Origin: Akanthomyces muscarius
Lineage: Eukaryota; Ascomycota; Sordariomycetes; Hypocreales; Cordycipitaceae
NCBI RefSeq assembly: GCF_028009165.1
Contig: NC_079243.1
Location: 1,178,001 to 1,242,000 of the forward strand
Direction of reading: 5' to 3'
DNA length: 64,000 nt
The notes beneath the pieces are model-generated. The model was not told where the DNA came from. It did not search any database and worked only from the letters and a program-made list of their open reading frames with translations. A program made the translations under genes and the position numbers. Every line of letters starts with the position of its first letter. Position 1 is the first letter of the stretch. This document shows, piece by piece, positions 10,051 through 21,388 of this stretch.

Positions 10051-11405
10051 TTGGCCGAGACCGACTGCTTCCGCCTCTTGGTTTCCCTAGTTTATTATTC
10101 TTTTCGACTTTCTCGTTCTCAAGAATTGTTCTGGTTGACGCGGGTAATAGCGGACTTTCGCCCACTCGATCTGTTTCTTGATCATGCTGGCATCACTGCT
10201 AGCCAACTGGATTTTGCGGTGACGCTCGGCTGGGCAGCTGAATACATGAACAAAACACGGTCCGGCGAAGTTGTTAAAATAAAATAAAAAAAGAGGATGA
10301 ATAGCTTACCTGGCGTTTCTAGCATCAGCTTTGGGTTTTGGATTTTATTTGCATCCATGCACCACGGAAAGTGGTGTTCGCGTCTTTTGTGGCGCTGCCA
10401 AAAGTCTTGTCGATTTAGCTGCCAGACAAGAGATTGACATATTTACACGTTTTGGATACAGGTTATCTCATAAGTCGGTACATATCAAGTGACTCGTGAT
10501 GTTGTTTTCTTGGCTAAATTTCATTGAGTTTTTGTCCTCTTCCAGAATCATGTGCCCTGGAGTACACCTGTCGGTGCTACCACATCCTAGCCTCGACCCA
10601 ATGGCAGCGGAAGGGACAGCAGTGGAGGGCAATTGAGAGAGCTAACACCCTAAAGACCAAACCAATATTTGAAATATATGTGTCAGGGCAGAATGCGATA
10701 TTTCGTTCAACTTCGGCGTATTTTCATGTCCGATCCTCCGATGTTCTTTGTCACCTTGTAAGGCGTTGTCATGCCTTTTTGCGTCTATTTGGAAACCAGG
10801 TACAGTAGAAGAACTGCAGCTGTCTTTTAATTTTCCATAAACGACTCTTAGATTAAATTTTGTGTATGAAATAGCCCTTGGTAAATCTTTTCAGGGCTTC
10901 TATGATGCTTCAGGCTGGCTTTCTACCAGCAACGCCACCGCGGCGGCACAGTGAATAGCATGGTGCACGGAGTAGCTCGTCGCTTTGTGTAAAGACAAGC
11001 AGCAAGACCACTAAGAGAGGTATATCCGTGCCTAGACTTTTTTCAATAATATGATCAAAGGTTTGGTTGTTTTTGTGCATTCTTGATGGGGCGGCACAAA
11101 GGCCTTTTGATGGCAGTAACTGGACGGGCGCGTCGTTGCAAACGCTGCCTAGTGTACAGTACAAAGCTCAGGTCTGCTCTATATGGCGCCCAAGAAGTCG
11201 GACAAATCATTAGTATATTTTTCCTGGTCAATGAACTGTTGAAAGGAGTTTTTGCTATGTTTCACAGAAAGAAAGGTAGGAGTTCTTTAAGGGCAGCATG
11301 CATTGTCATGATAGAGAGGGCTTAAACGCAGCCCAAGTATATGTAATGTCTGTAACAATCCTCTGCAAGTTAAACGTTAGTAATTTACTTCTCTAATTCA
11401 GTACG
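10051..11405. other. Intergenic, 1.36 kb
   Basis: No gene is recognised. The sequence just before 11406 ends in CTCTAATTCAG, which looks like a branch site plus 3' splice site, so member 4 may have an upstream exon in this stretch. I could not identify that exon. Confidence 0.45.
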
Positions 11406-12140
11406 ATGAAGCGATATAGCAAATTCAGCTACACTGCCATGCAGGATTCGACGGCGCCCCCCATCAACTCCGCCGCCTACAGCATCTACACTGCGGGCTG
11501 CCGGGCGGAGAAGTGCTTACAGACAGCAGACTATGATGAGGCGGTGCGACATGCCGAGGACGGTTTACTTTTAGCAGACTCCTATGGGAGTATTCTTATT
11601 AAGACGGAGGAAGTGGAGGAAGTGGAGGACCATGGGGAAAAGGAGGAAAAGAAGGAAAAAGAGGAAGCGGGGGAGGAGGAGGCAGAGGAAGGAAAAGGAG
11701 CACGGGGGAAAGATGAAAACGAGGAAAATGAGGAAGACAGGGGAACGCGGGAAGCAAAGAAAGCCACGGTAATCAATGAAGCGGAGAAAGCAAAGGAAAC
11801 CGACGAAACCGACGAAATACAGGAAACCGGGGAAGTAAATGGAGCCGGAGAAATAAAGGAAATCGATGAAATAGATGAAACCAAGGAACTCGACAAGACC
11901 AAGGAAACAGAGGAAGTGGAACGTCTTAAAACCTGTCTGGAAGAGATCAGATTCATGGCCGGCCTGAACAAGGTCGACGATGCGATCGATGCGGTTGGGG
12001 GCGAAAGCGACCAACCGCTGACGGAGGGCGAGCAACGAAAGTTTGTGGAGCTAACGAGGGAGCGCTCAGCGTTCATCGCAGTAGAGAAATGGCGACAGAA
12101 CGAAAAGGCCCGTTTGGCCTTGTTGGACGAAGAACGATAG
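11406..12140 (+). CDS. Small TPR-like protein with long Glu/Lys repeat insert, tandem family member 4
   Basis: The product has 244 residues. Residues 19-62 carry the family helix (YTAGCRAEKCLQTADYDEAV). Then about 110 residues of Glu/Lys/Asp/Thr low complexity follow, with degenerate six-residue steps of the type ETDEIQ and EIDEID. A second helical part follows (LKTCLEEIRFMAGLNKVDDA). The coding strand is purine-rich here, as expected for GAA/GAG repeats. The TAG at 12138-12140 is followed in the same frame by about 55 codons of similar acidic, Arg/Glu-rich sequence (EEADREEQSDLSELL, then DEDDWLWV), so the gene may carry a nonsense change or be spliced further. A splice-like acceptor precedes the ATG, so the 5' end may also be incomplete. 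A start at 11439 is an alternative. Confidence 0.5.
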   Translation: MKRYSKFSYTAMQDSTAPPINSAAYSIYTAGCRAEKCLQTADYDEAVRHAEDGLLLADSYGSILIKTEEVEEVEDHGEKEEKKEKEEAGEEEAEEGKGARGKDENEENEEDRGTREAKKATVINEAEKAKETDETDEIQETGEVNGAGEIKEIDEIDETKELDKTKETEEVERLKTCLEEIRFMAGLNKVDDAIDAVGGESDQPLTEGEQRKFVELTRERSAFIAVEKWRQNEKARLALLDEER

Positions 12141-12843
12141 CGACGGGAGGAGGCGGACAGGGAAGAACAATCGGACCTTTCGGAGCTACTGATGCGCACT
12201 CCGGGCATCGATGAAGACGATTGGCTATGGGTACGGGAAGCAAAGGTCAACAACGAGAAGCATCGCTCGGTGGATTCAGACAAAGAGGATTCGCAGAACG
12301 GGGAGGTATTTTGTGTATGTTTTTGGATGCCTTTCAGCTTCAAGCTTCGACCGCGACGCTGCCACGACTTGTCTTTTCGGCACAGGTAAGTCGTGCCCAA
12401 TCTATCTTAGACTGCAAGTCCCGAATCGTTCTTTGCAGCAGTATTATTTCGGATTTTATTTTACATGTTGGATTGACAATGTATTGTGTTTCGTTGTAGG
12501 CGTGCCAACCGCTGTCTGTGACTAGTCTGTCCATGTCCACAACTAAGCGTAGATGCCAAAGAAAATGAGTGTCAATCAAGGCGGGATTGAATGACAGGAA
12601 AATTAAATCTCAGATTTATTTTTGTATCTTGTTTCAATCGAGGATTGCTTATTTTGCTGGCCCTGCGGCGCTTCGTCAGCCGGAGTTAAGCCCGCCTCAG
12701 GTACACATGATATATCCGCTCGGGCGGAGCCCCCTTTGCTCCGAGACGGAGATAGCCTCGGCCAACTTGGCGTTTGCACAACACACGCTGTCCAGCCCTG
12801 CATCACCGTCGACCGAACCCCTGTGCGATCTTGCAATCAGGAT
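12141..12843. other. Intergenic with coding-like continuation of the preceding gene
   Basis: Bases 12141 to about 12306 read as protein-like sequence in frame with the gene at 11406-12140, after its TAG. The remainder is the promoter side of the Zn2Cys6 gene. An open frame continues upstream of the regulator's ATG to 12622, but the segment has no domain and I treat it as leader. Confidence 0.45.
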
Positions 12844-15069
12844 ATGCAGCCTCACAGCGAGGTGCGGCGACGGCGGCGGCGCGTCTTGTCCTGCATGGCC
12901 TGCCGCCGCCGCAAAATTAAATGCAATCGCGAGCACCCGTGTCAGCACTGCACCGAGACGCAGCAGGTGTGCAACTACCAGGCGCCCCCGTCGCCGCAGC
13001 TGTGGCAGGCGGCCAAGGTGGTGGAGAGGCCGCCGCCGCAAAATCAAAACAGCTGGCGCTCTGTGATTTTCTCATCAGGGAGCAACACGCCCGACTCCTT
13101 TGGCGAGGCACCGGTCCATCATGAGGCGGCGCCTGTGCCCCCTACGCTGCTGCAGAGTCCGCCGGCATCACAGCCCACTCCAGCCGCAGTAAGCAGCGCG
13201 GACAGGAGACCAGAGCCACAAAATGACAGTTTTGTGGCTCATCTTCCAAAGCGCGACGATCGCATCTTTGCTCGAAAATCTGCTGTTCACGACTCGCAGA
13301 TTGTTCTGGACAAGACGCGCATTCTACGATGGAGTCACTGGATGGGAGCAGGGCAAGAGGTATGCGACACTATCATGCCTCATTCATTTATCATGATCGA
13401 AAACTGACGCGAGCTCATACTACAGTTTGGTCCCATTTTCGCCTGCTATCTAGAGACGCTGGGTCCGCAGCAAGACTCTACCCTGTCTCCAGATGCAAAG
13501 GCAGTGCTGGTCGACGCGGCCGAAGTGCTCCAAAAGTGCAAGCGGCTTGCGCGCTCCTCCAAGATCTGGCGGCCCAGCCGACTGTTTGGCATGCAAGGCT
13601 ATGATTTGACGCCCCCTGGCCGCCAAATTGCCGACGCCATGGCTATGGAGTACTTTACGTATTTTGAAACCACGATTCGGATCCTGCACATCCCATCTTT
13701 CTGGAAATCTTACGACGAGTTCTGGAAGAACCAGAATTGCACCAAAGTGGAGACTCAACTCACGATACTGCTGGTAATTGCCATCGGCTCCAGCTTGCAG
13801 GATCGCAGCGACGCCTCCGCCGCTATCCCGAGTATTGCTCAGATTCATCAGTGGATCTACGCCGCGCAGACATGGCTTGCAGGCCCATTGGAAAAGGATC
13901 GGCTGGACACCGCAGGTTTGCAGCTCTATTGCCTACTTGTCGTTGCCCGACAAATTTACTCTGTAGGAGGGGATTTGGTGTGGATGTCGCTTGGTTCTCT
14001 GTTGCATCGCGCAATGCAGCTGGGCCTTCACTATGACCCGAAACATTTTCAAGGCATGCCTCTTCTCAAAGCCGAGCTGCGGCGCAGGCTGTGGTACACA
14101 ATCTTGGAGCTTCTTATACAAGGGTCACTGGATACCGCAATGCCGCCACGAATCTCGACAGACGAGTACGACACCGAGCCGCCATCCAACATTGACGACA
14201 GCGAATTGGACCAAGACACCCAAGTCCTGCGTCCCAAACCTGATTCTGAATACACCGATACGACTTTACAACGGCATCTCATCTTCGCGCTTTCTCCTCG
14301 TATCAGAATCGTGCGGTATCTCAACGCCATCAAGGCGGACCTCTCGTACCCAGAAGCGATGAGCCTGAGCACTGGCTTGAGCACTGCGCAGAGAAAAGCC
14401 ACACTCGATCTCCAAGCATATTCCGACAGGATATCCCCTTTTCAGCGCAACATGGTCGACTTTCTGCTGCGGCGCTTCGTCGTGCCGCTGCACAGCCCGT
14501 TTGCCTGCGAGGCCCGCACCACACCTGCCTTCTCCTACTCCCTCAAGGCCTGTACCGAGGCGAGCCTGGCGCTCATCAACCCCGAGCCCGACGCGCGCTT
14601 CACCCGCCTCCTCGACTTTGCCGGCGGTCTGTTCCGCGAAGGGCTGCGCTCCGCCAACACGGCTATCAGCCTGGACCTCATCATCCAGACGAGAACGCAG
14701 CAAGCGGACGGCACGCTGCACCGCACGCGCACGGTGCGCGATGCGCTGAAGCGGTCGGTGGTGGACATGCTGGAGCGCTGCGACAGACGCATCAGTAATG
14801 GTGAGACGAATGTTAAGAGCTACGTCTTTTTAAGCATGGTGCTGGCGATGACGGAAGCAATGGAGAATGCGGAGCCGTGTGAGATGAAAATCGCGCAAAG
14901 CGCGAGGGATGCGTTGACGCATTGTTATGGCATTTTGGAAAATAGTCTTGGTTCTTTTGTAACAAACACGCCGACGGAAGCTGGGTTTCTGTCTGGTGGG
15001 TTGGACGCTGGGTACCTGGATATGGGCATGGGCATGGACTGTTTCTTCTCGGACACGGGATTTTCATAA
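12844..15069 (+). CDS. Zn2Cys6 transcription factor with fungal-specific regulatory domain
   Basis: This is a nuclear DNA-binding regulator of 719 residues. The zinc cluster has Cys at 16, 19, 26, 32, 35 and 42, with the basic stretch RRRKIK between Cys19 and Cys26 and a basic run before it. The exons are 12844-13359 and 13426-15069. The intron at 13360-13425 has a GTATGC donor and CTACAG acceptor and joins in phase 0. The large C-terminal part shows the middle homology region of this class (FTYFETTIRILHIPSFW, then LLHRAMQLGLHYDP and RRRLWYTILE), consistent with Fungal_trans. The FAD monooxygenase 343 bases downstream on the same strand is a possible target, as regulators of this class often sit beside the genes they control. 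The ATG at 12844 sits directly before the zinc cluster. Confidence 0.88.
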
Positions 15070-15412
15070 TGTAGCATTTTGCGTGCCATTTCTCAAGCGC
15101 TAAATGGAGAATCTAGTATCATCATAGCTTGAAAAAAAAAAACCTCTGCCTGGCGCCGCATCGGTTGAGCGATGCCCACGCTTCACCGTTATCTCCGTCT
15201 ACACGGCGTTGGCATGTCTCCGTCTTTCGGCCGAGAAGCGGTCCAAGTGCGCAGCGGACATAACTAACTCCAAGAACAAGTATAAAGGTGCCATTTCTCC
15301 GTCAGAAATGGAAGCATATTCAACATTGCTTTCTTTTTTTCTTTTCCAGGCACCTTCTTCTCTACTTCCAGACTGTCTCTCCCTGTGCGCTCACCTCAAC
15401 ACACGCCGCATC
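15070..15412. other. Intergenic: promoter of FAD monooxygenase
   Basis: It contains a TATA box at 15281 and a pyrimidine-rich leader before the ATG. No gene is seen. Confidence 0.6.
15281..15288 (+). promoter_or_regulatory. TATA box of FAD monooxygenase gene
   Basis: TATAAAGG lies 132 bases before the ATG at 15413. Confidence 0.5.
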
Positions 15413-16702
15413 ATGAAGGTCCTCATCAGCGGCGCCGGCATCTCAGGCACCGCCCTCGCCTTTTGGCTCTCCAAGCTTCGCTTTGACGTCACCGTCGTCG
15501 AGCGCTTCCCGTCGCTGCGCACCAACGGCCTGCAGCTCGACCTGCGCGGCCACGGCATCGAGGTGCTCCGCCTCATGGGCCTCGACGCCGCCTTCAAGGC
15601 CAAAGCCGCCCCTGAGCAGGGGCTGCAGTTCGTCGACAGCAGCGGCAGGCGTCTTGCGTACCTCGCGGCGAATACCTCGGGTGAGGGCAAGCAAAACTTT
15701 ACCAGCGAGTACGAGATTATGCGCGGCGAGCTGTGCCGCCTGTTTCACGATGCGTCGCTCGCGGGCGGCGGCAAGGTCAAGTACTTGTTCGGTACATCCA
15801 TCAAAGACTTGCGAGACTGCAACAGCAACAACGGCGACGAGGGCATCACTGTGACATTTTCTGATGACCATGTGGAAACGTTTGATCTTGTGGTGGGCGC
15901 AGATGGTCAATGGTCGCGCACGCGCCGCATGATGCTCAACAGCACCGCGTCGCCCGACCCGCCGCTGCATTTGCTGCCGGGCATGTACGCCGGGTACTTT
16001 ACCACGCCGATACCGAAGCAGCCCGACGAGGGCTTCGACTCGACCGTCTACCTGGCCTCGCGTCGGCGCAGCGTCATGACGCGCCGCAGCGACCCGGATT
16101 TCCTGCAGGTGTACATGGCGTGCTCAGCAGGCGCTGCCGCCACCATGACTGCACGCCGCGGGGACACAAAGGCGGAAAAGGCAGCTTTTACGGCGAGTTA
16201 CCGAGGCGCCGGGTGGCGCGTGCCGGAGCTCGTCGACGGTATGAATGCGTCAGACGACTTTTACTGCGAGCGCATTGGGCTCGTGAAGCTGGACGCGTGG
16301 AGTCGTGGAAGGGTGGTGCTTGTAGGTGATGCGGCGTACTGTCCGTCGGTGCTAACGGGCATGGGGACAACGTGCGGCGTTGTCGGCGCATATGTGCTCG
16401 CAGGGGAATTGAGTAGGCTGGACAGCAGCGACGATGGTTTCGCGCACCCTTCCCTGCATGATGCGTTGGAGGCATATGAGAACAATTTTCGGCCGTTTAT
16501 GGACCAGGTGCAGAAAGGTGTGGGCGAGGAGACCATTATATCTAGGATGATGATGCCTTCGTCCGAGTTCGGGATTTCCGTGCTGCAGTTGTGTCTGCGG
16601 GTGGTGACGTTTTTGGGTATTCGCCTGTCGTCGAGTTCTTTTATGAAGGAAGGCGTCACTTGGGACATGCCGCAGTACAAAGCGTTAGCCAGTAAAGACT
16701 GA
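15413..16702 (+). CDS. FAD-dependent aromatic-ring monooxygenase (group A flavoprotein)
   Basis: This is expected to hydroxylate a small organic, often aromatic, substrate using NAD(P)H and oxygen. It is one exon of 429 residues, a normal length. The N-terminus is a Rossmann dinucleotide fold with GAGISG at 7-12 and an acidic end of strand two (VVERF). A DG motif follows (VVGADGQWSRTR), then the GD motif that binds the FAD ribose (VVLVGDAAYCPS). It most resembles the oxidoreductases annotated as FAD-binding monooxygenase of the PF01494 family, including tetracycline-type hydroxylases. It lies downstream of a Zn2Cys6 regulator on the same strand. No polyketide or other scaffold-forming gene is adjacent, so a metabolite cluster is not supported. 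The substrate cannot be told from sequence. Confidence 0.87.
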   Translation: MKVLISGAGISGTALAFWLSKLRFDVTVVERFPSLRTNGLQLDLRGHGIEVLRLMGLDAAFKAKAAPEQGLQFVDSSGRRLAYLAANTSGEGKQNFTSEYEIMRGELCRLFHDASLAGGGKVKYLFGTSIKDLRDCNSNNGDEGITVTFSDDHVETFDLVVGADGQWSRTRRMMLNSTASPDPPLHLLPGMYAGYFTTPIPKQPDEGFDSTVYLASRRRSVMTRRSDPDFLQVYMACSAGAAATMTARRGDTKAEKAAFTASYRGAGWRVPELVDGMNASDDFYCERIGLVKLDAWSRGRVVLVGDAAYCPSVLTGMGTTCGVVGAYVLAGELSRLDSSDDGFAHPSLHDALEAYENNFRPFMDQVQKGVGEETIISRMMMPSSEFGISVLQLCLRVVTFLGIRLSSSSFMKEGVTWDMPQYKALASKD

Positions 16703-17877
16703 GGGCTGGATCCGGGTTGTTGTCGAGAAGTCTTTAAGTGAAGCTTGCCATGCACTCTCCCAGTCTTTGAGTCAATTGAGATGAACCTATACCAGGGTTT
16801 TTTCTACTTCATGTATAGATAAATGTAATATGTTATTATATCTTCGCTCCTGGTTTCCACTCATTTAAAGCGCATATACGAAGTGTGGCAAACATGCTGG
16901 AACCGGTCGTCTATGGACAAAGCTGGCGAGTATCTTCTGAGACAGCTCCGCCGACAGTTCGCATTGTCGAGATCTAGAGGGGTTCGTTCAGTGCGATGCT
17001 CTCAGCGCCTCCCAGCCAATTCACGCTCCCGGCTGCCCCCATACGACTTTGCTCACTGGCTAGCTATGGATTTAATAAAGCGGGAGGTTACCGAGGTAGT
17101 TCTCAGCGCTCTCGCCCGGCGCTCTATAGCACCCTCTTCAGCGCACTGCCCACGCATAGAACCTGACAATTGTCTGAACTAGAGCTCCGAGAAAGAAGGA
17201 CAACAGAGCTAGTGTAAATGGTAGAAACACGAAAGATTTTGCTGGCAAGTGCCTGAAAGCATCGTTAAAGAATGCCCAGAAATAATGATGAGAGGACGGA
17301 AGGATCTGACCCGCTATTTAAAATATTACTGAGGCTAGCAGGCTTGCCCAGGAGGAGCATCATTAACGGGACGCGCTGTATTCTACTGCGAGTGGTCGCA
17401 AGTAGCAGCTCCTCAGCCTATTTACCCTACATTCATAGTGTGGGGGCGTGGCACATGGCGTTTCCTTCTTCAACAGAAACCCGCACCTTACTCATCCTCG
17501 AGTATGGGTAATATGGGTGCTGTCAAGCGGCGCGAGGCATACCAGGGAACAGCCTAACCCCACAGCGAGCAAAATGGCTCTGACTGACAGCATTGCGGCT
17601 GGGTTCGCCCACTGTGTCCGCCTGGTCCCATCACCTAGTAAAACGACAAAGGCAAGGCGGCACTCAGCCGCTCATCAGCTGCTGGTTGCCCGACCCGCCA
17701 CCAAAAATAAACACCAGCTAGGGTTGGCCGCTACTATGATAATCGAAACGTCACGGACGGGAGCACGCTGCCTAGTTTCGGCGGAGTCGTACAAGTATAC
17801 GCACTTGGCCAACTTCCAGGATACTACTGAGGCATTATATCTCGCCCAGAGTTAATCACTATATATTATTGCCTGCC
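16703..17877. other. Intergenic, 1.17 kb, with dispersed repeat copy
   Basis: No gene is recognised. It holds the first copy of the dispersed short repeat at 17366-17404. The TATA-like ATATATTA at about 17860 is very close to the next ATG. Confidence 0.5.
17366..17404 (+). repeat. Dispersed short repeat, copy 1 of 3
   Basis: The core ACGGGACGCG followed by TATTCTACTGC is shared with copies at 20691 and 25294. Copy 1 is the most diverged, differing mainly after the core. Confidence 0.55.
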
Positions 17878-20018
17878 ATGGCAACGCTGCAGAGTATCTT
17901 TCCTGAGCAGGCTGAGTTTAGCTCGCCGGAGCGCCTTGCTGTGAGCTCTTCTTCCCAACCTGGCACTCCGCGCATTGGTTGACTTTGACAATTCAGAATC
18001 ACATCAGTCTCATGCGAAAACTCAAAGGTATTGTACACTATGCCCGCTACCCTGGCCGTGATGCCTCACTCTTCCCCGCGCCACCAGCCGGGTGCAATGG
18101 AGAGGAGCAGGCCGCTCAGTGGAGGCTGCAGTCCATCTTGATGAACGCCGAGGTGCGGTATCCAATGTACTTGAAGCTACTAGAGTCGCGCATGCTTCAG
18201 TCCAGACGAAACCGTCGGCGACAGGAACCGGACCTAGTCGTGCCTCCATGGTAGGTGCCCGGCCTTGGCCGACAGCCAGAAACCTCAGTAGTCCAACATT
18301 AATACATAAACAGGGATGTCGCCATTGTCTTCTACGCACATATGCTCGCGCCGTTCAACTACAGGCGAGATATCAACCAGTTATTTCCCAAGATATGGAA
18401 GGGGAGAGCAGAGTTTCCGATCGCGCGGATGCTGGCATCCGATCATGACGATGCTAGCGAGGCCGCATGGAGCAGGATGTATCCATCGACTCCGTACAGA
18501 GTTCTGACGCTCAACGACAAAGCTGTTTCGATTTCTTCTTCCACATACAATGCTGTCGATATACGATACTATTGTTCCTCGGCAGCTTGCAAAGCCGAAC
18601 CTGCGCGTGTCATCAGAATGGCGGACTGGGTCAAATACCGAATCGGGACGGCCGGCCTTGCCTGTCCATCATGCAGGACCGTACTCCCTAGATCCAAGCG
18701 AGGAGCTAAAGACGCTGTTCTGCAGGACTCGCAAGGCATATTCGGCATGCCGATATTTAATCTCTGGGATAGCCCCCTGCGCCAATTCTGCAAAGATGGT
18801 TTCGTCGACCGCGTTCTTGCCTTGCCGCCCCTCCCGTCAAACGCGGTGGAGCGCTACCTCCGATTCTTGCAGCTTATCAAGGAGACAGGGGAAACGGTAG
18901 TACCGACACTTGACATTGATCTCTGCTGGCACACGCATCAACTCGCGCCTTTTGCATATTCCATCTATTGCGTCACGCACGTAGGGCGGCAGGTCAATCA
19001 CGACGATACAATTCGCACGGAAACGCGGTCCAGTGCGCAGGATATGACGGCGAAACTCTGGGCCATCAAATATGGCGAGTCGTACTTTGACTCCACAAAC
19101 AAAGACAGATCTGACGAGATCAAGCTGCGTAGGATTGAATATGAGCAGACGATTGAGAAAAAGGCAGTGGAATTGGAGCAATTTGACAAGGACGTGTTGC
19201 GGAAAGACCTGCAGCAATCATTGGCACTTGCACAGGCCAAAGTGGACGAAGAGATGAGGAAATGGGCCACTGAAGAGGACAGTGCCAGCGCGATGAAGGC
19301 ACAGGTTCAACGAACACAGGCAGCGATGCAGGGAATCAGGCCAGCCATTCGACTCTTCAGTGCCCGCTTTTATCGCAATGCACAGCGAAAGGAACTGAAA
19401 CGCTTGGAGAGGCAGCTCTCTTCAGAGGAAAAGGAGTACCACGATAGACACCAAGCGGAAGCGGTCCTCAAGAACGAACTGTATAGCCACTGGATGCCGC
19501 TGCTGAATGAGTGCAATGTTGCGCTGGCAGTGGAGGCGGACAAGAGGAGAACCCTGCAGCTGTTACTGGAGCGCGAGGTGAACGAGGCGGAAGCTCGCTG
19601 TTGGAAGAGGGAGGTGGATGGCCAGCTGAAAGTCGAAAACTATTATGACGCTCAGTCGTGGTATTCCATCGTGCCGTCTGAGGTGACACGCTTTGTGGTT
19701 CCGGCCAGGATGGTGAGACGGATAGGACATGCAGATTCATATGGAGGGCATTCACACTCGTCTGTAGCATTTGCAGCTGCCCTCATTGTCGGGGGAGATG
19801 TATACGGCGTCGGGGGATACGGAGGTGGCTACGGTTGCGGTTTTGGGTGCGGTGTAGGAGGATGCGGAGGAGGAGGATGCGGAGGCGGAGGATGCGGAGG
19901 AGAAGGAGGTGGAGGAGGATGCGGTGGTGGAGGATGCGGAGGAGGATGCGGAGGAGGAGGATGCGGAGGAGGAGGATGCGGAGGAGGAGGATGCGGTGGT
20001 GGAGGATGTGGAGGGTGA
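17878..20018 (+). CDS. Glycine-rich domain-containing protein (GRDP/DUF1399) with Gly-Cys repeat tail
   Basis: The family is conserved in fungi and plants but its molecular role is not settled. The exons are 17878-17940, 17997-18250 and 18314-20018, giving 673 residues. Splicing creates the family signature PPWDVAIVFYAHMLAP, with His115, and a second one appears as DLCWHTHQLAP at residues 309-318. Between them a CX4C plus CPSC arrangement (Cys193, Cys198, Cys223, Cys226) could bind zinc. VGRQVNHDD and KLW..KYGE also match the family. Residues about 370-515 are charged and predicted coiled coil. The last 60 residues are Gly with regularly spaced Cys (GGCGG steps), encoded by a 15-base minisatellite. 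The first two exons are short and assigned from splice signals alone. The function is unknown; the tail might bind metal or RNA, which is inference. Confidence 0.8.
19840..20016 (+). repeat. Coding minisatellite, GGAGGAGGATGC-type units
   Basis: Units of about 12 to 15 bases encode the Gly-Cys tail of the GRDP protein. Such arrays slip in replication, so tail length is likely to vary between strains. Confidence 0.7.
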
Positions 20019-20690
20019 GTAAAGAGATATCTAGGAGTTTCTTGGTGTGAATGCAGGTTATAAATCTCGTGAATATGTACTATCCCCAGATCCGCGCATT
20101 TCGCGCCACTGTCACAATCCTAAACCTGCCGTTCAGGTGCCTAGTACCAGTGCTGCGATGTACAACGAGTTCAAATACTTCCTGTCGACGTTTCAGTGCT
20201 AGATATAATATTTCAGGAGTAATATTCCTCGGCTCAATTGGGCAGGACGCGGGACGAAAAGAAATCACAGCTTCGCCGTGCTTGTTATATCGGCTTGTCA
20301 CTTCTGCCACGTCCTGTACTAGCGACAACTGTAGTTCATTTGTAATTTAGTCGGGTTTTCTCTTGATGAAGCAGAACCAAAAAATCTAACAGGATTTTAA
20401 TGCTCTTATAATCGCAGTCTTTGTTTTTATCAAGTAACACTACTCTTTAATCATGACGATCGAAATTCGCCGCGTTAGGGAACTTGGTGTACTAGGCATT
20501 CTGGGCCAAGCTCCCGCGACTGACAGCCCACAACTCCACCGCCACCCGCAAAACTACTCTAGCAGCCAAAAAAAGATATTAAAACTTTTTACCAAATGAC
20601 AAAAGTAAAACATACAACAGCCGGTGTTCGCTGGTCGTCACCGACCCAACTACTAATCTGCCGGTCAGTAGCTTGACAGCTGCGGAGCAA

Positions 20691-20733
20691 ACGGGACGCG
20701 GTATATTCTACTGCCTATGGTCGTATGTATCAG
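20691..20733 (+). repeat. Dispersed short repeat, copy 2 of 3
   Basis: Over 43 bases it matches copy 3 at 25294 with four differences by eye. It shares the ACGGGACGCG plus TATTCTACTGC core with copy 1. Confidence 0.6.
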
Positions 20734-21388
20734 CATGCAGGTATGTTTGTTATATGAATGCTTCTGCACAAAAAATGAAAGTAAGTAATGACGCTAAGGG
20801 CTTGCATGTGGGGCCGAAAAGCAGACTGTGCTCCATCTTCTGACAGATTCGTTATGCAGGGGGAACTGGTACAGGTTAGTCTTGCCTCTACTACTGGTAA
20901 TAGTAACTAACCTCAGCGCATTTTCCAATACGAGAGATATAATCAGGAGACGAGACGGCGATAGAATTTCTTTTTACGACATGTCACATCTACCTGTACG
21001 CTGTTCTACTTGCAGCGCCCCAAGGATGCTTCCGTCGGAAACGGTGGTTTCGAGAGCGTCCTCCAGGTACGGACACAGCACACTGTATTGGTAAGGTAAG
21101 GCGCTATATCATGGCTTACCAGAATATTACCTAGTGTATCGAGACCAGACACTGTGTTGTACCAGTACTGGGCTCCCCCGCGGCTAGAACAACCTCCGCT
21201 TGGAGAAGCGAACAAGCCCGGCTGGCGGGTTCCTCACCCGGGCGCCACGTTTAAACTAAACTAGTTGTACATGGTTAATTCCGAATTCAGTATTCGTACG
21301 ACGTCTCATCAACTGTCAATTACTGATATTTCTGATGGCCTCCGCCATAGAACTCAGGTCCCCTTGTCTATGAACGTGGCTTTGTTCT

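Noticed and set aside
11571..12400. Phe/Leu-rich and Ser-rich minus-strand frames that look like membrane proteins
   Set aside because: They are reverse readings of the GAA/GAG repeat of the Glu/Lys-rich gene, which necessarily gives Phe/Leu or Ser runs.
12622..12843. N-terminal extension of the first Zn2Cys6 protein by 74 residues
   Set aside because: The ATG at 12844 sits directly before the zinc cluster, and the extension has no domain.
12843..16702. Secondary-metabolite gene cluster
   Set aside because: A regulator and an FAD monooxygenase are present, but no polyketide synthase, peptide synthetase, terpene cyclase or prenyltransferase is nearby.
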